Assembly (NCBI GenBank): GCA_964017155.1
Contig: OZ024861.1
Coordinates: 29,178,733-29,242,732, forward strand
Length of the DNA: 64,000 bases
Origin: Oasisia sp. SBJ-2009
Lineage: Eukaryota > Annelida > Polychaeta > Sabellida > Siboglinidae
Direction: 5' to 3'
Below the pieces are notes generated by a model that saw nothing but the letters and a program-made list of their open reading frames with translations, had not been told where the DNA came from and made no database searches. The first letter of the stretch is position 1. Each line of letters begins with the position of its first letter. A program made the position numbers and the translations under genes. Shown here one piece after another: positions 45,703-58,800 of this stretch.

Positions 45703-46304
45703 ATATATGTTTAGATACTTAATGTTAATATTTTTCACTGTTGTAATACTTTATTCCAGATATTTATATTGTGATTTTATTGGTTTGAAACAACGATCTG
45801 CCTTACGGTTTCTCTTAGAGGCTCGCGCTAGATCCTATCGTCAACAGCACAGGCCCAGTTTGCTAAAGGTTGCCCAGTGGTATATGACACGTGAGCTTGT
45901 GTAAACACTGTACCTCTGGTTGGGTTGGGAAGGGGGCCTTGCCACAGCGGCGGATGAGCGAAGGCACAACACGACTGTGTCTTAATTAAGTTTGTTCGGC
46001 CGTCTCGAGGCACGGGCAAGCAAATTTGGCGCAGATGCATCAACACAGCAGATCGAGTTTAAATACAGGTATCATGTGTAAACAGTGGATATGTACATGT
46101 GTCTCTTCCGTATCGTGCTGGGGTTCGTGCTAATGAAGCAAGCCCTGATGTGTTTACACAGGCATTTGGTGTACATTACTTGTCCGTGTGCAAGTTGGAC
46201 GCTATCCATCACTGAAGCCACACTTGTTTGTCTGGATGCAAGAGCCAATTTTCAGTAACGACCAGAAGCAAAAGCAAAAGATTCAACCTAGCAATAAGTT
46301 ATGA

Positions 46305-46313
46305 CAATATATA

Positions 46314-46381
<68 letters not shown>

Positions 46382-46395
46382 TATATATATATTTA
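46305..46395. repeat. (TA)n microsatellite
   Basis: Long TA run with single-base slips, ending in TGTGTGTATGTATG. Confidence 0.93.
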
Positions 46396-46538
46396 TATAT
46401 ATGTGTGTGTATGTATGTATAAATAATGAATATTTCTTCTATTGCGCAAATCCTTTAAGAATTAAAACTCAGTGCGATTACACATTATTTATCATTCACA
46501 GAACGTTAAATAGTACACACCAACCTCAGAAAATTACA

Positions 46539-46541
<3 letters not shown>

Positions 46542-46587
<46 letters not shown>

Positions 46588-46613
46588 CATACGTACGTAC
46601 GTACGTACGTACG

Positions 46614-46663
<50 letters not shown>
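46542..46663. repeat. Graded compound array TA-ACAT-ACGT-ACGC-AC
   Basis: (TA)n to 46580, ACACATACAT, (ACGT)n 46591-46612, ACGCACGC, then (AC)n to 46663. Each block differs from the next by one base. Confidence 0.94.
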
Positions 46664-46665
<2 letters not shown>

Positions 46666-46924
46666 TTCACACGTTTATCAAGAGTAGTTATTATTTTTAA
46701 ACGCTTAGTCAGTGTATTCTTATAAATAGACGATCTGTTTAGATAGTTAAGACAGTGAAGAAGAAACAAAACATAAGTTATGACTTAAGCAAATGATGAA
46801 ATATTCTGTTTAGATTCCGCAAAGTCCTAGAGGGAATCAACAGTCTCAGGTGATTTCTTCCAAACAGCCCAAACTTGGGCTAACGCAGGAGTTGTCCTTC
46901 TCTAGAATTACGTTACACATTTAC

Positions 46925-47103
46925 CCCCTGTGTGGGATCTTTTACTTCACCACCAGCTTTCAGTGTCTGTTCCGAAAGACACAGGCAAATGTGGGGTGAA
47001 AGAAACTGCCTAAGTTTCGAAACGGCGGCAGGTGGCATTGAACCGCCGTCACCTCGATTGACAGTCGGGCGCGGTAGCGCTACCGCGCGACCACCGATCC
47101 CCA
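46925..47103 (-). mobile_element. tRNA-derived SINE of a different family
   Basis: On the - strand the head has TGGTCGCGCGGTAGCGC (A box) and GGTTCAATGCC (B box). A body follows with TTTCTTTCACCCC, CTGTGTCTTTCGGAACAG and AAGTAAAAGATCCCAC. The head includes a perfect 20-bp palindrome (47069-47088), which gives an unusual GC hairpin in place of the normal D-arm/anticodon-arm geometry. It is not a functional tRNA. Confidence 0.65.
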
Positions 47104-48934
47104 CTTGTTCATGCCATGTGGGGCGGATGTGTCAGAACTAAAGCAGACCAGCTTCATTGTTCCAACTGTCACTTCATCTAGAGGCAGTCATGATGACACT
47201 CTGGCAAGGATAATATATTTCTGACCGACACAAGACTACTAACACGGTACCACCATCACAAGGATACAAAATCTTAGATGCTTTGTTTACTTGCGAACTT
47301 AGCAATCACTCCTTTATGCCGGACGGCAAACAGTAATACAGTTATGTATAACTTTTGGAAAGTTTTTTGTGACTACATTTTACTGACCTCCTTGCGATAT
47401 ATCTATGCTATTACTACGCACGGTCCCTCCCTGTTGTAACCGCGTGGCTACCGTAGTACTGGCGAAGATTCAGCCAGCCTGAAAACTACCAATTTGAGCG
47501 TATCAAAATGTCACATCCAGATAAATTTAAACTTAAACGGGTTAATGCGGGCCATTGCCACTGAAGGGGTTCGTAGTTGTCCTTTCGGGTAACTCCCTAC
47601 GTTGACAAAGCTTGTTGTGACATTGGCAACGCGCAGGTACCAGTACCTTTCCCTTTTTTTTTAAATAGAAAGTTACTGGTTTTTGATATAACGTACTTCA
47701 TAGTTGGGAGTGACGCGATTAGTACTTCGATAACACACTTTACACAGGCCTACAACATACAGTGGATTCGAAGAAAACATCGTTTTCGACAGTTGACATT
47801 TTGCCATGTTTGGAATGGATGATCGCAAACCTTCTGCGTTCGTCAAAGAAGAAATCAGGCGAGTTCAGACGAAGTTCAGTGTCTGCCGACGCGTGAATCT
47901 GACGGCCAGCACGTGGTGAAGGAATGGCGTCGTTCGTGCACACTGCACAGGTGCACTTCCGTTACTCGTATCAAATCGAGCGCCTACGAGTCCTATAAAC
48001 CAGACAGAAATCTACGTATGACATCCTCCTGTGCCGATTGTTTCGTTGTGTTCGGCGATCACATGACTGGTTGCTCCAAAATGGTGCTGCCATCTCACGG
48101 CGCGGCTGTGTCATCGAAGCTAGTTGGTAACTGTTGCGCTGGTGCTGCCTGTAGCGACCATTGTAATAACAACTCTACCGTAGCCCAAACGAATAGTGAC
48201 ACCTGACGGACTGTTCAAAAGTTGTCGGTGGTTAAATTAAAAGCCAACTATTTTTGATTTTCATATAAATAAACCAAATTATTTTAATTGTTTGACTGTA
48301 CAGTTATTGTAATTATATCACACGTCAGGTTTAATGTTTCATTCATATATTATATGCAAGTCAGAAAGTAAAATATTAAAACAGGCGTTTTAGTAACATT
48401 AATTAACAAGACTCCGCTAGGTGGCGTAACCGTGGAAGTTACCTGTTTTTTGAAATGTGATGGTAATCCATAATGAATACCATTTAATTAGCTTATACAC
48501 TCTGCATGACACAATTATTGTTATGATATAGTTTTTTTTTACAAACGTTCTCTCAGCTGGACACGATTAACATTTAAACAAATTAAACTAGTGTATACAA
48601 ATAATAGTTAATTTCCTGTACAACCACCGTAGTGCATCTAAAGCTAAGTTGCACTGGGCACCTTGTCTAGCTGTAGCTTGGCAGCAGTGTCAGGGGCTGT
48701 GTCAATAACCCAGTAGATCCATGGCTGTTAAACTGGACAGTTGCCTTCCTGCATATTTTAAGTTATACAATGTGTATCTTCAAAACTATTTTTTTCAGTG
48801 CAAGTTGTGATTATTTTGATGTTAGTTTATTTTCTTTACAATAATGTAAGTGGTTTTATTGGTTAAATAATGTTGTCACCAGTAAGTGACAAAAATTTTA
48901 AATTAATATTCTGGACAATTATAAAGAGAAATAT
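47104..48934. other. Intergenic sequence spanning the CpG-rich to CpG-poor change
   Basis: CpG is frequent to about 48.2 kb and scarce after it. No gene recognised. Confidence 0.45.
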
Positions 48935-49155
48935 CATACATATCATTGATACTGTCTGATGCATTCACACAATTTGGTTGTGTTTCTGGTCATCTCATAA
49001 ATAACCAGATAAAATGTCAATTAGGTGATTATGATGACGAGACTAGGCAATTATTATGATTCCTATGAGTCACCACAATATTATTCATTCATAATTACAA
49101 ACTCACACTGTAGTCCAAAGGACTTTCAGAGCTACTTGGCCCATTGTTTCCAAAC
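48935..49155. repeat. Dispersed repeat, copy 2
   Basis: Partner of 945-1165, in the same orientation and about 48 kb away. Both lie in the CpG-poor parts of the window. Confidence 0.65.
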
Positions 49156-49837
<682 letters not shown>

Positions 49838-50370
49838 AGGGTGTATAACAAAATAGTTGATGGATCATCGTAAAAATATGTTTGGCGTGAATGTTATACA
49901 TAACTTTCCAAGATGTTTATCAATATTAATAAATTGTGTGTAGCAATATCCTCTAAAACAGTCACTGAGGTTGCCCGTGAAAATTGTTGTACATCTAATA
50001 ATAGTTAAATTAACATGTGTTACACAATTCTTCATAGACGCCTCACATCGTGACTGCCACAAGAAGCAACTGAAGGGATGCATTTGTTTCTTCACATTTC
50101 ACCTCCACTATCATCCTTTCTACAACCAATCAACTCAAGATCGTTCCAGACCATGTCAGACATTCCCAAATGATCAGAGTGCAGTTTGTACAGCTTGGAC
50201 CACTCCAGTTGTAAAACCATGTTGTGCCTGGGGCAAATGTGATTAAAAGCGGAAGAGAGAAATAAGACGAGCTTCTAGACAGCATTTAGAGAGACATCGG
50301 ATGCAGGGTTTTGTCGTGCATCTTGTAGTGTAGCATTTTATCCAAAATTGTACCACATGAATCACTAGTC

Positions 50371-50654
50371 GGACGGACGGGCGGGCGGGCGGGCGGGCGG
50401 GCGGGCGGGCGGGCGGGCGGGCGGGCGGGCGGACGGACGGACGGACGGACGGACGGACGGACGGACGGACGGACGGACGGACGGACGGACGGACGGACGG
50501 ACGGACGGACGGACGGACGGACGGACGGACGGACGGACGGACGGACGGACGGACGGACGGACGGACGGACGGACGGACGGACGGACGGACGGACGGACGG
50601 ACGGACGGACGGACGGACGGACGGACGGACGGACGGACGGACGGACGGACGGAC
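50371..50654. repeat. (GGAC)2-(GGGC)n-(GGAC)56 tetranucleotide array
   Basis: Two GGAC units, about 13 GGGC units (50379-50430), then 56 perfect GGAC units (50431-50654). The GGGC block lies inside GGAC. Confidence 0.96.
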
Positions 50655-51750
50655 AAGTGTATTTATTTGTCAAATATTATACAATATATAATAGTATTAG
50701 AAATAAAACATACAAAACATACATAAACCTGTAACTGTAACTATGTAATTCAATAGTTATTTAACTTAATAAAAAGTCACTCTTATAAACCTAGGGTTTA
50801 AAAAATGTTAAATCTGTTATTGTATTCGAAAATTACTGTATTCAATTGAGACACCATAGCCCAATCATATTTAGGTGCATGCATATTCCAGTGTATTTTT
50901 GTTTAACATTTGCTTCTTGATGCGTGTAGTAAGTACAGAATGTGTGGTAAAAAATGTAATATGTTTATGGCTGAACATGTTGCTAGAATTGGTATCTATT
51001 CATGTTTTATCCTCAAGTCCTCACTAATGCATGTGTAGGATACTTCAGTATAATTTAGAGTTAATTAGGTATCTCCTATTTCATTTCATTTTTTCGTATG
51101 AATTGTGCACACAAGAAATGTGACTCTACTGAAGACATGCATTTTCACAGACATGTATTGATATTTTAATTTAATTTGTCACCATAAGTCCCTGAGTTGA
51201 AACATACGCATTGCGTGTAATTATATAATATATTAAGCATTCTTCTATGCCATATATCTGCGTCGAAGCTTTCTCTGAGGTGCTGATGTGTTTGCGTGGT
51301 TTTTAGCACTTGCTTAATGAAGTTATATGCCAAGACAAGGATTAACTGTTCTCCTGGGCATGAAGAGTCTCCAATTCCATTAGCCGATGTGCATGTGATT
51401 AAACAAACATGCAGAATAGTCTTATGTCTTGTGACATCAAACGTAATTATATGCTTATTTTCATGGAAAGGTCACTACTTTTATTGCACAATGAACTACA
51501 CCAAGTAAAACTTCCTAACATAAACTCACAAGCAAATTAATTTGTGCACACATTGTTTCATGTACTTACTACATAAACATGTAAACATCATGTCATAGAG
51601 TACAGTTCATGTATTCATTTTGAGATATTAGCCGATAGCTTATGCACTAATATACTAATTGGTATGTATAGCTCTTTGATGTAATACAGTAGCCTTTGCC
51701 CACAGGCCATGACCAAAGGCAAGGCATGTTGGGTGGGTGGCAGATTCCAG
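50655..51750. other. Non-coding: no feature recognised
   Basis: AT-rich, CpG-poor. Confidence 0.5.
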
Positions 51751-51900
51751 ATGATAGTGATACCTGAAAACCTGAAAACAGATGGTAGTGGTACCCAGAA
51801 ACCTGAAAACATGGTAGTGGTACCCTAAAACCTGAAAACATGGTAGTGGTACCCAAGTCCTAAAAACAGATCGGATGGCAGTGGTACCCCAAAACCTGAA
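51751..51900. repeat. About 29-bp minisatellite, 4-5 diverged copies
   Basis: Unit landmarks ATGGTAGTGGTACCC and ACCTGAAAACA, with varied spacing. Confidence 0.85.
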
Positions 51901-54680
51901 ACAGTATCAATCAAAATGGAACAAGTCCTTCTTTAGGTCTGTCTACTTCTGAAGCTAATAAAAGCACACATGTCCCAGTTTGAGCCTGTATACTGCTGGC
52001 TTTTGCCTGTGTGTGAGATTTGGAATGCTCTTCTGCTATTGTTCTTGTGATGGATGTCAAGGTGTCTTCTATTTCGCTACATTGTTGCCATTCAACCCAG
52101 AGTGCTCAGGAGGCATTCTTCAAGTCCCTATTGAGCTGTTAATCTCTCTGCCCATGACATCTCCTTGTGTGGTGTTCTTGTCCTTCTTTAGCTCTCTCTG
52201 TTTATCAGACATTTCCAGCAAGTCTCCTGTGACCTGTGGTTTCCTTTTCTGGCAATGTTTTCCAAAAGAACCTGCTGACTGTGTCAATCACTGTGGCTTA
52301 ATGTCTTAAAAATAGAAAGTTATTATCATTAAAAGATGACCAAACACCATTTTCCACAGTTGCCGGTGTGAACAGGCCCTACATTTAGTCAACCATAACT
52401 CCATAAATAAGTGGAACTTGTCTTTGGGATTTTGTATGAAGCGACCATTTAGATGAGAGCAGGCATTGGTGGAATTTCATAAACATGGGAGATGGTCATA
52501 ACATGTCAAGGACTTCTGGTTGAAGTTGGCGTGGAATGTCTGGGGTATGACGTCACTGCCGCTGTCACTGACAACTCTGTTGACAACTCTCATTAGGACC
52601 ATCCATGAAAGGTGGGATATGAAGGCTGGTGCAATTCGATTACTGTTGCTGGAGGATTGATTAATAACGCGGAAACGGTTCGTCTGCTTATTGAAAATGA
52701 TTGAATTGAATGTGCCACGAATGCTAACTGTGACAATGAACCAACTCAAAGGAATTTTTTTGTAAGTCTGAATAACAAATTTGTTAACACCTCTGTATAT
52801 GATCAGCTGGGCAGCTAGATAGCCATTCGAGGATATTCAACTTTCTGAACCAGCTGTGGTTTTCTGCGTTATCTAGTAAATTATTTACACATGAATATTT
52901 GACCAAGTTACTTTGTGATAATCCCTACAGGTCATGAATGCTATGATAGATATTCATATTTCTCTGCTTCTTTTTTGCAATCATCAACAACATGTCAAGG
53001 GAGTGGTTTACTGATGTGTCTCATGCCATTTCCAGGAAATAACAATAATGTGGCAGAAAATATACGACAACCATCGACATCTCCTGCCATGTACAGAATA
53101 TTTCAGTATTTATGTAGCACTGGCTAAAAGATTGTCATAAAAGACAACCACTAGGCCTATTGATATGTAGTTTTTTTAGAGCCATGGTTACAGGGATGTG
53201 CAGTTGAAATGAACACTGTGGACTGAATCATTTCCTGTTGATTCTGTGCAGTTCAAAAAATCTTCCACAGGAAATCAATGAATGGTGTCTATGTAGAGAT
53301 AAAGATCAAATGCCCACACTTTATCATCTGAAGGCTTCAAAGAAGGCAGTTACATTTGTTGTCTATGTTCAAATCAAATAAAAAAATATGTTTTGCCTCT
53401 TAAAAAATAGTATATCTTAAGACAAAAAGATTCCTCCAAGTTCATCCATTGATTCCATCTGTTACTGAGAGTCTTTGTGCCTTGTTCTATTGAAGTAGAC
53501 ATCGATTGAAAAATTAGTCTTACTCCATAAAGGATTTCCAACCATTTGTCATTGTCATAAAGATTATATTTAAAAAAGATGTTAGACGCTCGATGAACCT
53601 AAGGTTTCCTTCTGGGTGTTTGCTCTGGATTGCAGATTTGTTAAATCTGGTAAATGAAATGGTCATGTCGTAGATATTTGAGGAAGGCCCATCAATAGAT
53701 GTATCACGACACGTCATGCGAGATGAAGATATGAAATCAAGCCGACCAGGTGGTATGAAATTGCCTCAGTGTACCTGGTAATTGTAACAAAATATCATGC
53801 TGGTGCAATGTAAAATCGCAGTACTCCCTAGTTCAGTGTGATGGCTAATTTTACTGGTGGGTGGTGTTGAAATGCTGCCACCTTTCCTTGTGAAAAGCCT
53901 CTGTGTGACAAGGTTCATGTACCAGATGATATATTTGTCTCGGCATGATTTTTTCAAGGTATAGCAGAAATAATACCTGGTAGATGCTGCAATTTTCTAG
54001 GCATGAGTGCTACTTCTTTCAGAAGGTATAGTAGATACAATACCCGGTAGACATTAAGCCATTTTCAAGGCTCGAGTGCTACTTGTTTTAGAAAATATGT
54101 CCTTCTGCTGTCTGGCATGGTTGCCACTGGTCAGGAAAAAGTCAGGGAAATTAAAGGTCAGGGAAAATCAGGGAATTTTGTGCTGGGACAGGGAAATTTG
54201 AGATTTTGAGAAAAGTCAGGGAAATACAGAAAAATCCTTTGAAAGTCAGGGAAATGTGACTTTCTCATGTCATACGCATAACGCCGCGATGCCGCGAACT
54301 TTAATTCATTACGCGTAACAATCCTGCGAAACAATGTTGATACCACAAACATATGCTGTTAAAACTGTGGATACTGTACGTTCTTCAGTTGGCTGAATTG
54401 AACTAGGCAATCTGAGTGGGCATCAAACACTGATTACATTTTGTAAGTTAACTGCTAATTATATGAACATCGCGCATACATTTTCATGATTATTCAGCCA
54501 GCATGGTCAGGGAAAATGAAACTTTGAGTCAGGTAAAGTCAGGGAATTTTGAAAGCTTCCATGAGTGGGACTCTGCTTACTTGGTGTCACAACACTGGCA
54601 TTTGTATGACATTTATCATCACCTTTATTATTCATGAAATTCACCTGTAATCATCACGTGCGTCATTACTAAGCTGGATT
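51901..54680. other. Mostly unassigned; repeated GTCAGGGAAA motif near 54.1-54.5 kb
   Basis: Between 54130 and 54260, and again at 54505-54550, the motif GTCAGGGAAA recurs at irregular spacing at least six times. This resembles a dispersed repeat. No exon identified in the rest. Confidence 0.45.
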
Positions 54681-54756
54681 TTCATTCAGCTAGTCAGCTT
54701 TTAAACAATGTTATCACCAAACTGATCTTTCTACGCTAGCACTGAGTGTGGTCATT
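54681..54756. repeat. Direct repeat, left copy
   Basis: 76 bp nearly identical to 55775-55845, starting TTCATTCAGCTAGTCAGCTT and ending with GTGTGGTCATT. It differs by one substitution and a 5-base insertion (CGCTA). The pair brackets about 1 kb containing a 19-bp minisatellite and the dead RT fragment. Confidence 0.85.
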
Positions 54757-54792
54757 AAGCTGGTACTAATTTGTATCAGTAAAACACCCCTG

Positions 54793-54905
54793 TGGGTGCT
54801 GTAGGGTATTGAGGGTGCTGTAGGGTATTGAGGGTGCTGTAGGGTATTGAGGGTGCTGTAGGGTATTGAGGGTGCTGTAGGGTATTGAGGATGCTGTAGG
54901 GTGTT
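54793..54905. repeat. 19-bp minisatellite, 6 copies
   Basis: Unit GGGTGCTGTAGGGTATTGA; the first copies are perfect and the last is diverged. Confidence 0.93.
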
Positions 54906-55129
54906 GACTCCTTCAAAATGTGTATTTGTTGCTTGTTTTTCCTCAAAAAATTAGCACACTGTTGTGATTGAGTGACCATTTGACAAACACAGACTACGAA
55001 ATTGTTAGGTTAGTAGAGTAGGTCACCAATCTTAAATCACCCCAAGTACCTAGTTGTTTCCAGCATTCGACAAGATAGTAGATAGTGTATGTATGTTTTC
55101 CACTGAATGACTGACAACAAATTGAAATT

Positions 55130-55600
55130 ACCAGAGGTTAAATGCAAATAAAACTGAATTGATCAATATCAGTACTCCAGTGCAGCTACTGCAGTAGCAC
55201 TTGCTACAGCTAGTAGCAGACTGTCTGTTGCAGTTCCATCATTTGTAATATTGCTAGCAGGGATATTACAAAACTTTAACATGTTCAAAATTGTCTGTAT
55301 CATTTGAAGTCTGTGCACTGGCTTCCTGCATGATATCATGTAATATTTACATAACATATGCTGCCCAGTAAACAACCATCTTATTTGCATTCACTGCTTA
55401 ATTCTGTAAGAAATACCCAGTATTATATCCAACTTTGATAATCTCGTTCTGACTTTTGTTCCAAGGGTCAACACTAATATTGTAACTAGGGCATTTTCTG
55501 TTGCTGCACCAACTCTTTGAAATATGCTCCCTTTTGTATTGGGTCAGTTGAGAAAATATCAAAAAATTCTGACATCATTTAAAAACTTTGCTTACCAGGT
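55130..55600 (+). pseudogene. Decayed C-terminal fragment of a second non-LTR reverse transcriptase
   Basis: In shifting + strand frames the segment reads LNANKTELINISTP near 55138, then HWLPA-stop-YHVIF near 55315, LPSKQPSYLHSLLNS near 55360, and VNTNIVTRAFSVAAPTL followed by a stop and NMLPFVLGQL near 55470-55550. These are, in order, the NADKTEF-type, LHWLPV-type, PSYL-type and SRAFSVAAPTLWNSLP-type motifs found at the C-terminus of CR1/L2-like reverse transcriptases. Several stops and shifts show it is dead. The sequence differs from the intact CR1-like element, so it is another family. Confidence 0.72.
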
Positions 55601-55774
55601 ACCTGCCATAGTTCCCCAGTGCCTTGATCCATTTGTTTACAACTGGAGTACGCTTGTGGATTTTGAGATTGACCTGTCCTTTTGTCTTGATGATTCTTGG
55701 GGCCTTGTTTCCAAGGGTTTAGACACAATAGAAATTGCTATATTTTTTACATATGATTATTTGAATATTATAGT

Positions 55775-55845
55775 TTCATTCAGCTAGTCAGCTTTTAAAG
55801 AATGTTATCACCAAACTGATCTTTCTAGCACTGAGTGTGGTCATT
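55775..55845. repeat. Direct repeat, right copy
   Basis: 71-bp partner of 54681-54756 in the same orientation. Confidence 0.85.
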
Positions 55846-58800
55846 GGGTGCATGTCACCATCAGTGCGTCTTTACGTTCCAAGATGAGATTGCACTGACA
55901 TTAATGTGATTTCCAAGGGTCATAATGTAGCATGTCTGGGCGTAGTCTTACACTCAGAGCTCTGGCAATCCAGGCAGATGTGCTGACCCGCACTCTGCCA
56001 GCCAATTGCCGTTGTCTGCTGAACTTAGAATGGTCCCATTGTCTGTGGCATGAGGACATGTCGCAAGTGATGATTACAGAAGTGCTTCAGACACTAACGA
56101 GACATCACAGACAATGCAGAGCACACAACCTCATGGACAGTGGTCACTAGTGGTCACCAGTTGTCTCTTGGTGCTTTCACTTTCAACTACCACTGTATTG
56201 ACCTGTACAACAGCATGCATGCATAACAACTTAAACATCACCATCTGAGCACGGAAGCAAGTTAAGTGTCCATGCAAACACATGACCGCCCAAAAGCCAA
56301 TGATTGTGGACAAGAGTGTTTCCAAACGTAAGGTCAAGGACTAGAAAAAACAGGGACATTCCTGCAGCAGTCAGAAAGGATGTAGGCAGACTTGGTCTAC
56401 AGTGCAGTATCCATGGTTTCACTGTACCTTTTAGTAGCATTTCATCTCTTGCTGCCCATTTGCAGGTTTTGTATTTATATTTTATCATGATTAAGGTTTT
56501 AATTTTATATTTATTTATTTAGTTTTAATAATGTTTTATATGTATTTTTTCTTCTAGTTTATTTATGTATTTTGTGAATGCTGCAAATGAATTTCCCTTT
56601 CTGGATAATTAAGTTGTATTGTATTGTGTTGTAATGTATTGTAAGCTGTTCCAAAATATTGACAGTATCGAGTAAATATACGACAAGACAGGTTATTTAA
56701 TTCTGTAAAAGTAGTACACTGCCAAAACCTTGTGATATGTTTGCCACAGTAAGAGTCAGCTTACCAGACGAAGGACGCGGCAGTGAAAAAAATGAGACAA
56801 TTATGTTGCGTAATGTCTTCCGAGTGATGATGGTAGTCACACCAGGCAGATTGATAGGAGAAAGACATCGGTTTTGCAGACAAATATTAGCAGTGCAGTG
56901 TCATGAGCAGGACACGCAGATGTAAGTAGGCGTTTTGGGTATTTTCAGCCGTATCACTATATTTGCCATGCATGACCAGTGTCATTAGAGGATTACAGTG
57001 AATGTCGAGCTACAAAACAAGAGTGAATAATAGTGTTAATCAATACAACATTGTTTCATGCTTAATGGTTACTCAGCCGTAACATGCATGACGGTGAATC
57101 AGTCTCCACACAGAATGAGTGGAATATCCTGAACCATAGATTTCGCCGAGAGTTACAGGACAGTTACAGAATGTATGAGCACACAATGTCCTTGAGGCAT
57201 TCATTAGCTTTGTCAACTTTGTAGTTAGCTTTTGTCGACTTTATGGATTACTAGCCGTATGATGTGTCTAGGTAATGATCTGTGTCCTGATATAATTCAG
57301 GTGGCACTGATTGATTGATACAACACAATGGTTGAGTCTTTTGGTAATTGCATTCGTCATACGATCTCTTGCAATGAGAGCTTCTTGCCAATCAATCAGA
57401 CGTTGTACAGTAACACGTACAGTGTGTACCAGTAAACGATATGATGGTTGTCGTTACCAAAGCCAATGTCTACAAATAACTTGTGCAGAAATGACTGCAA
57501 AACAGCATTGGCAGACATAGAAAGAAACTGTATTGTTGGAGGAAAGCACGTAGCAGTCAAGTTATCAGTGTTGAAGGATTTGCACATGACAATCACCAAT
57601 CCATGTGAGAAGACATTATGATATCGGGGGATGAAAAGATTATTCAGGAACACATTTTGTAGAATCTGAAGTGTGATGATAAGGGTTAGTGAAATCATGC
57701 AATGAAGACTATCCAAAAAAATTCAAACAAATGTAAAATAACAGTTGGTAGGATTTGATAAACACTGTACACGTTGCTCAGATTTTAATTATTCATTCAC
57801 ATCATCCATCATCCTTGGATCAGATTCTGTTGATGTTTCAATATTTTTATTTTATACAGTTTGTGACAGTTTCTTACATGATCTGGTTGTTTTGTGATGC
57901 ACACATTTTCTGCGGGAACCATCTTGATACCATATATAATCAGGTGTCTTGCTAATCCACATGTTTCATTTATCCTACCAAATAATTTGAGAACCAAAGT
58001 GTGTGAATAAACAAAACATGACTGTGTTTACCTTAAACATTACAAGCATTTGGAACCACACACTAGATTGAGTGTTAAAACATTAAAGAAGACTTGGGAA
58101 CAATAGTATAAATACATCACAAGTAAAACAAACAAATTTATAAAAAAATTCTCTTGTTCATAGTAAGTATTGCATCTTACTTTGTTTAAGTATTGTTTAT
58201 CTATACACTGTAGCAGTTAGTTTGAGTAAAAGACTAGTCGTTAAATGACTCTCTCAGTTTGATATTATTAGGCAGTTCAAAAACAAACTGGGAAGAGAAA
58301 TCTGATGAAAACACAAACTGAATAAGCCTGGCTGTAGGACTTACAGCCTGCGTCATAGTTCTAACAAAAACTGCAAATTTCCTGTCTTTAATTCAGCATC
58401 TTATATAAGAAAGTGTGGGTTCTTGTCTGCCTTTCTGTCATTCATCATCCATTCGGCAGCCACAGTCATCATGTTGATTATTCTATCGCACACTACGTGG
58501 GACGTAGGCGTTGGATTTTACCAAGATTCAAGGTAATAGAGATTCGTTATATAAGGAAGATTAAAAGTATAATAAGAATAATAAGAATAATAAAACCAAT
58601 GAAAGGAAAAAATCCCAAATATTTTCAAATAAATAAATATAAATTTTAAAACATTCAATAAATACATTATAAATAATTAAATAAAAAGGAGCACTGCTGA
58701 AACCTACTCTAACTACGGAGGTTCTAGACTCAATATATGTGTCCATGCAAGCAGGGGGTGATGACTACACACTCTACCCCTGGCAGAACTCATGTACATT

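Noticed and set aside
50243..50673. VRPS-repeat - frames
   Set aside because: Translation of the GGAC/GGGC array.
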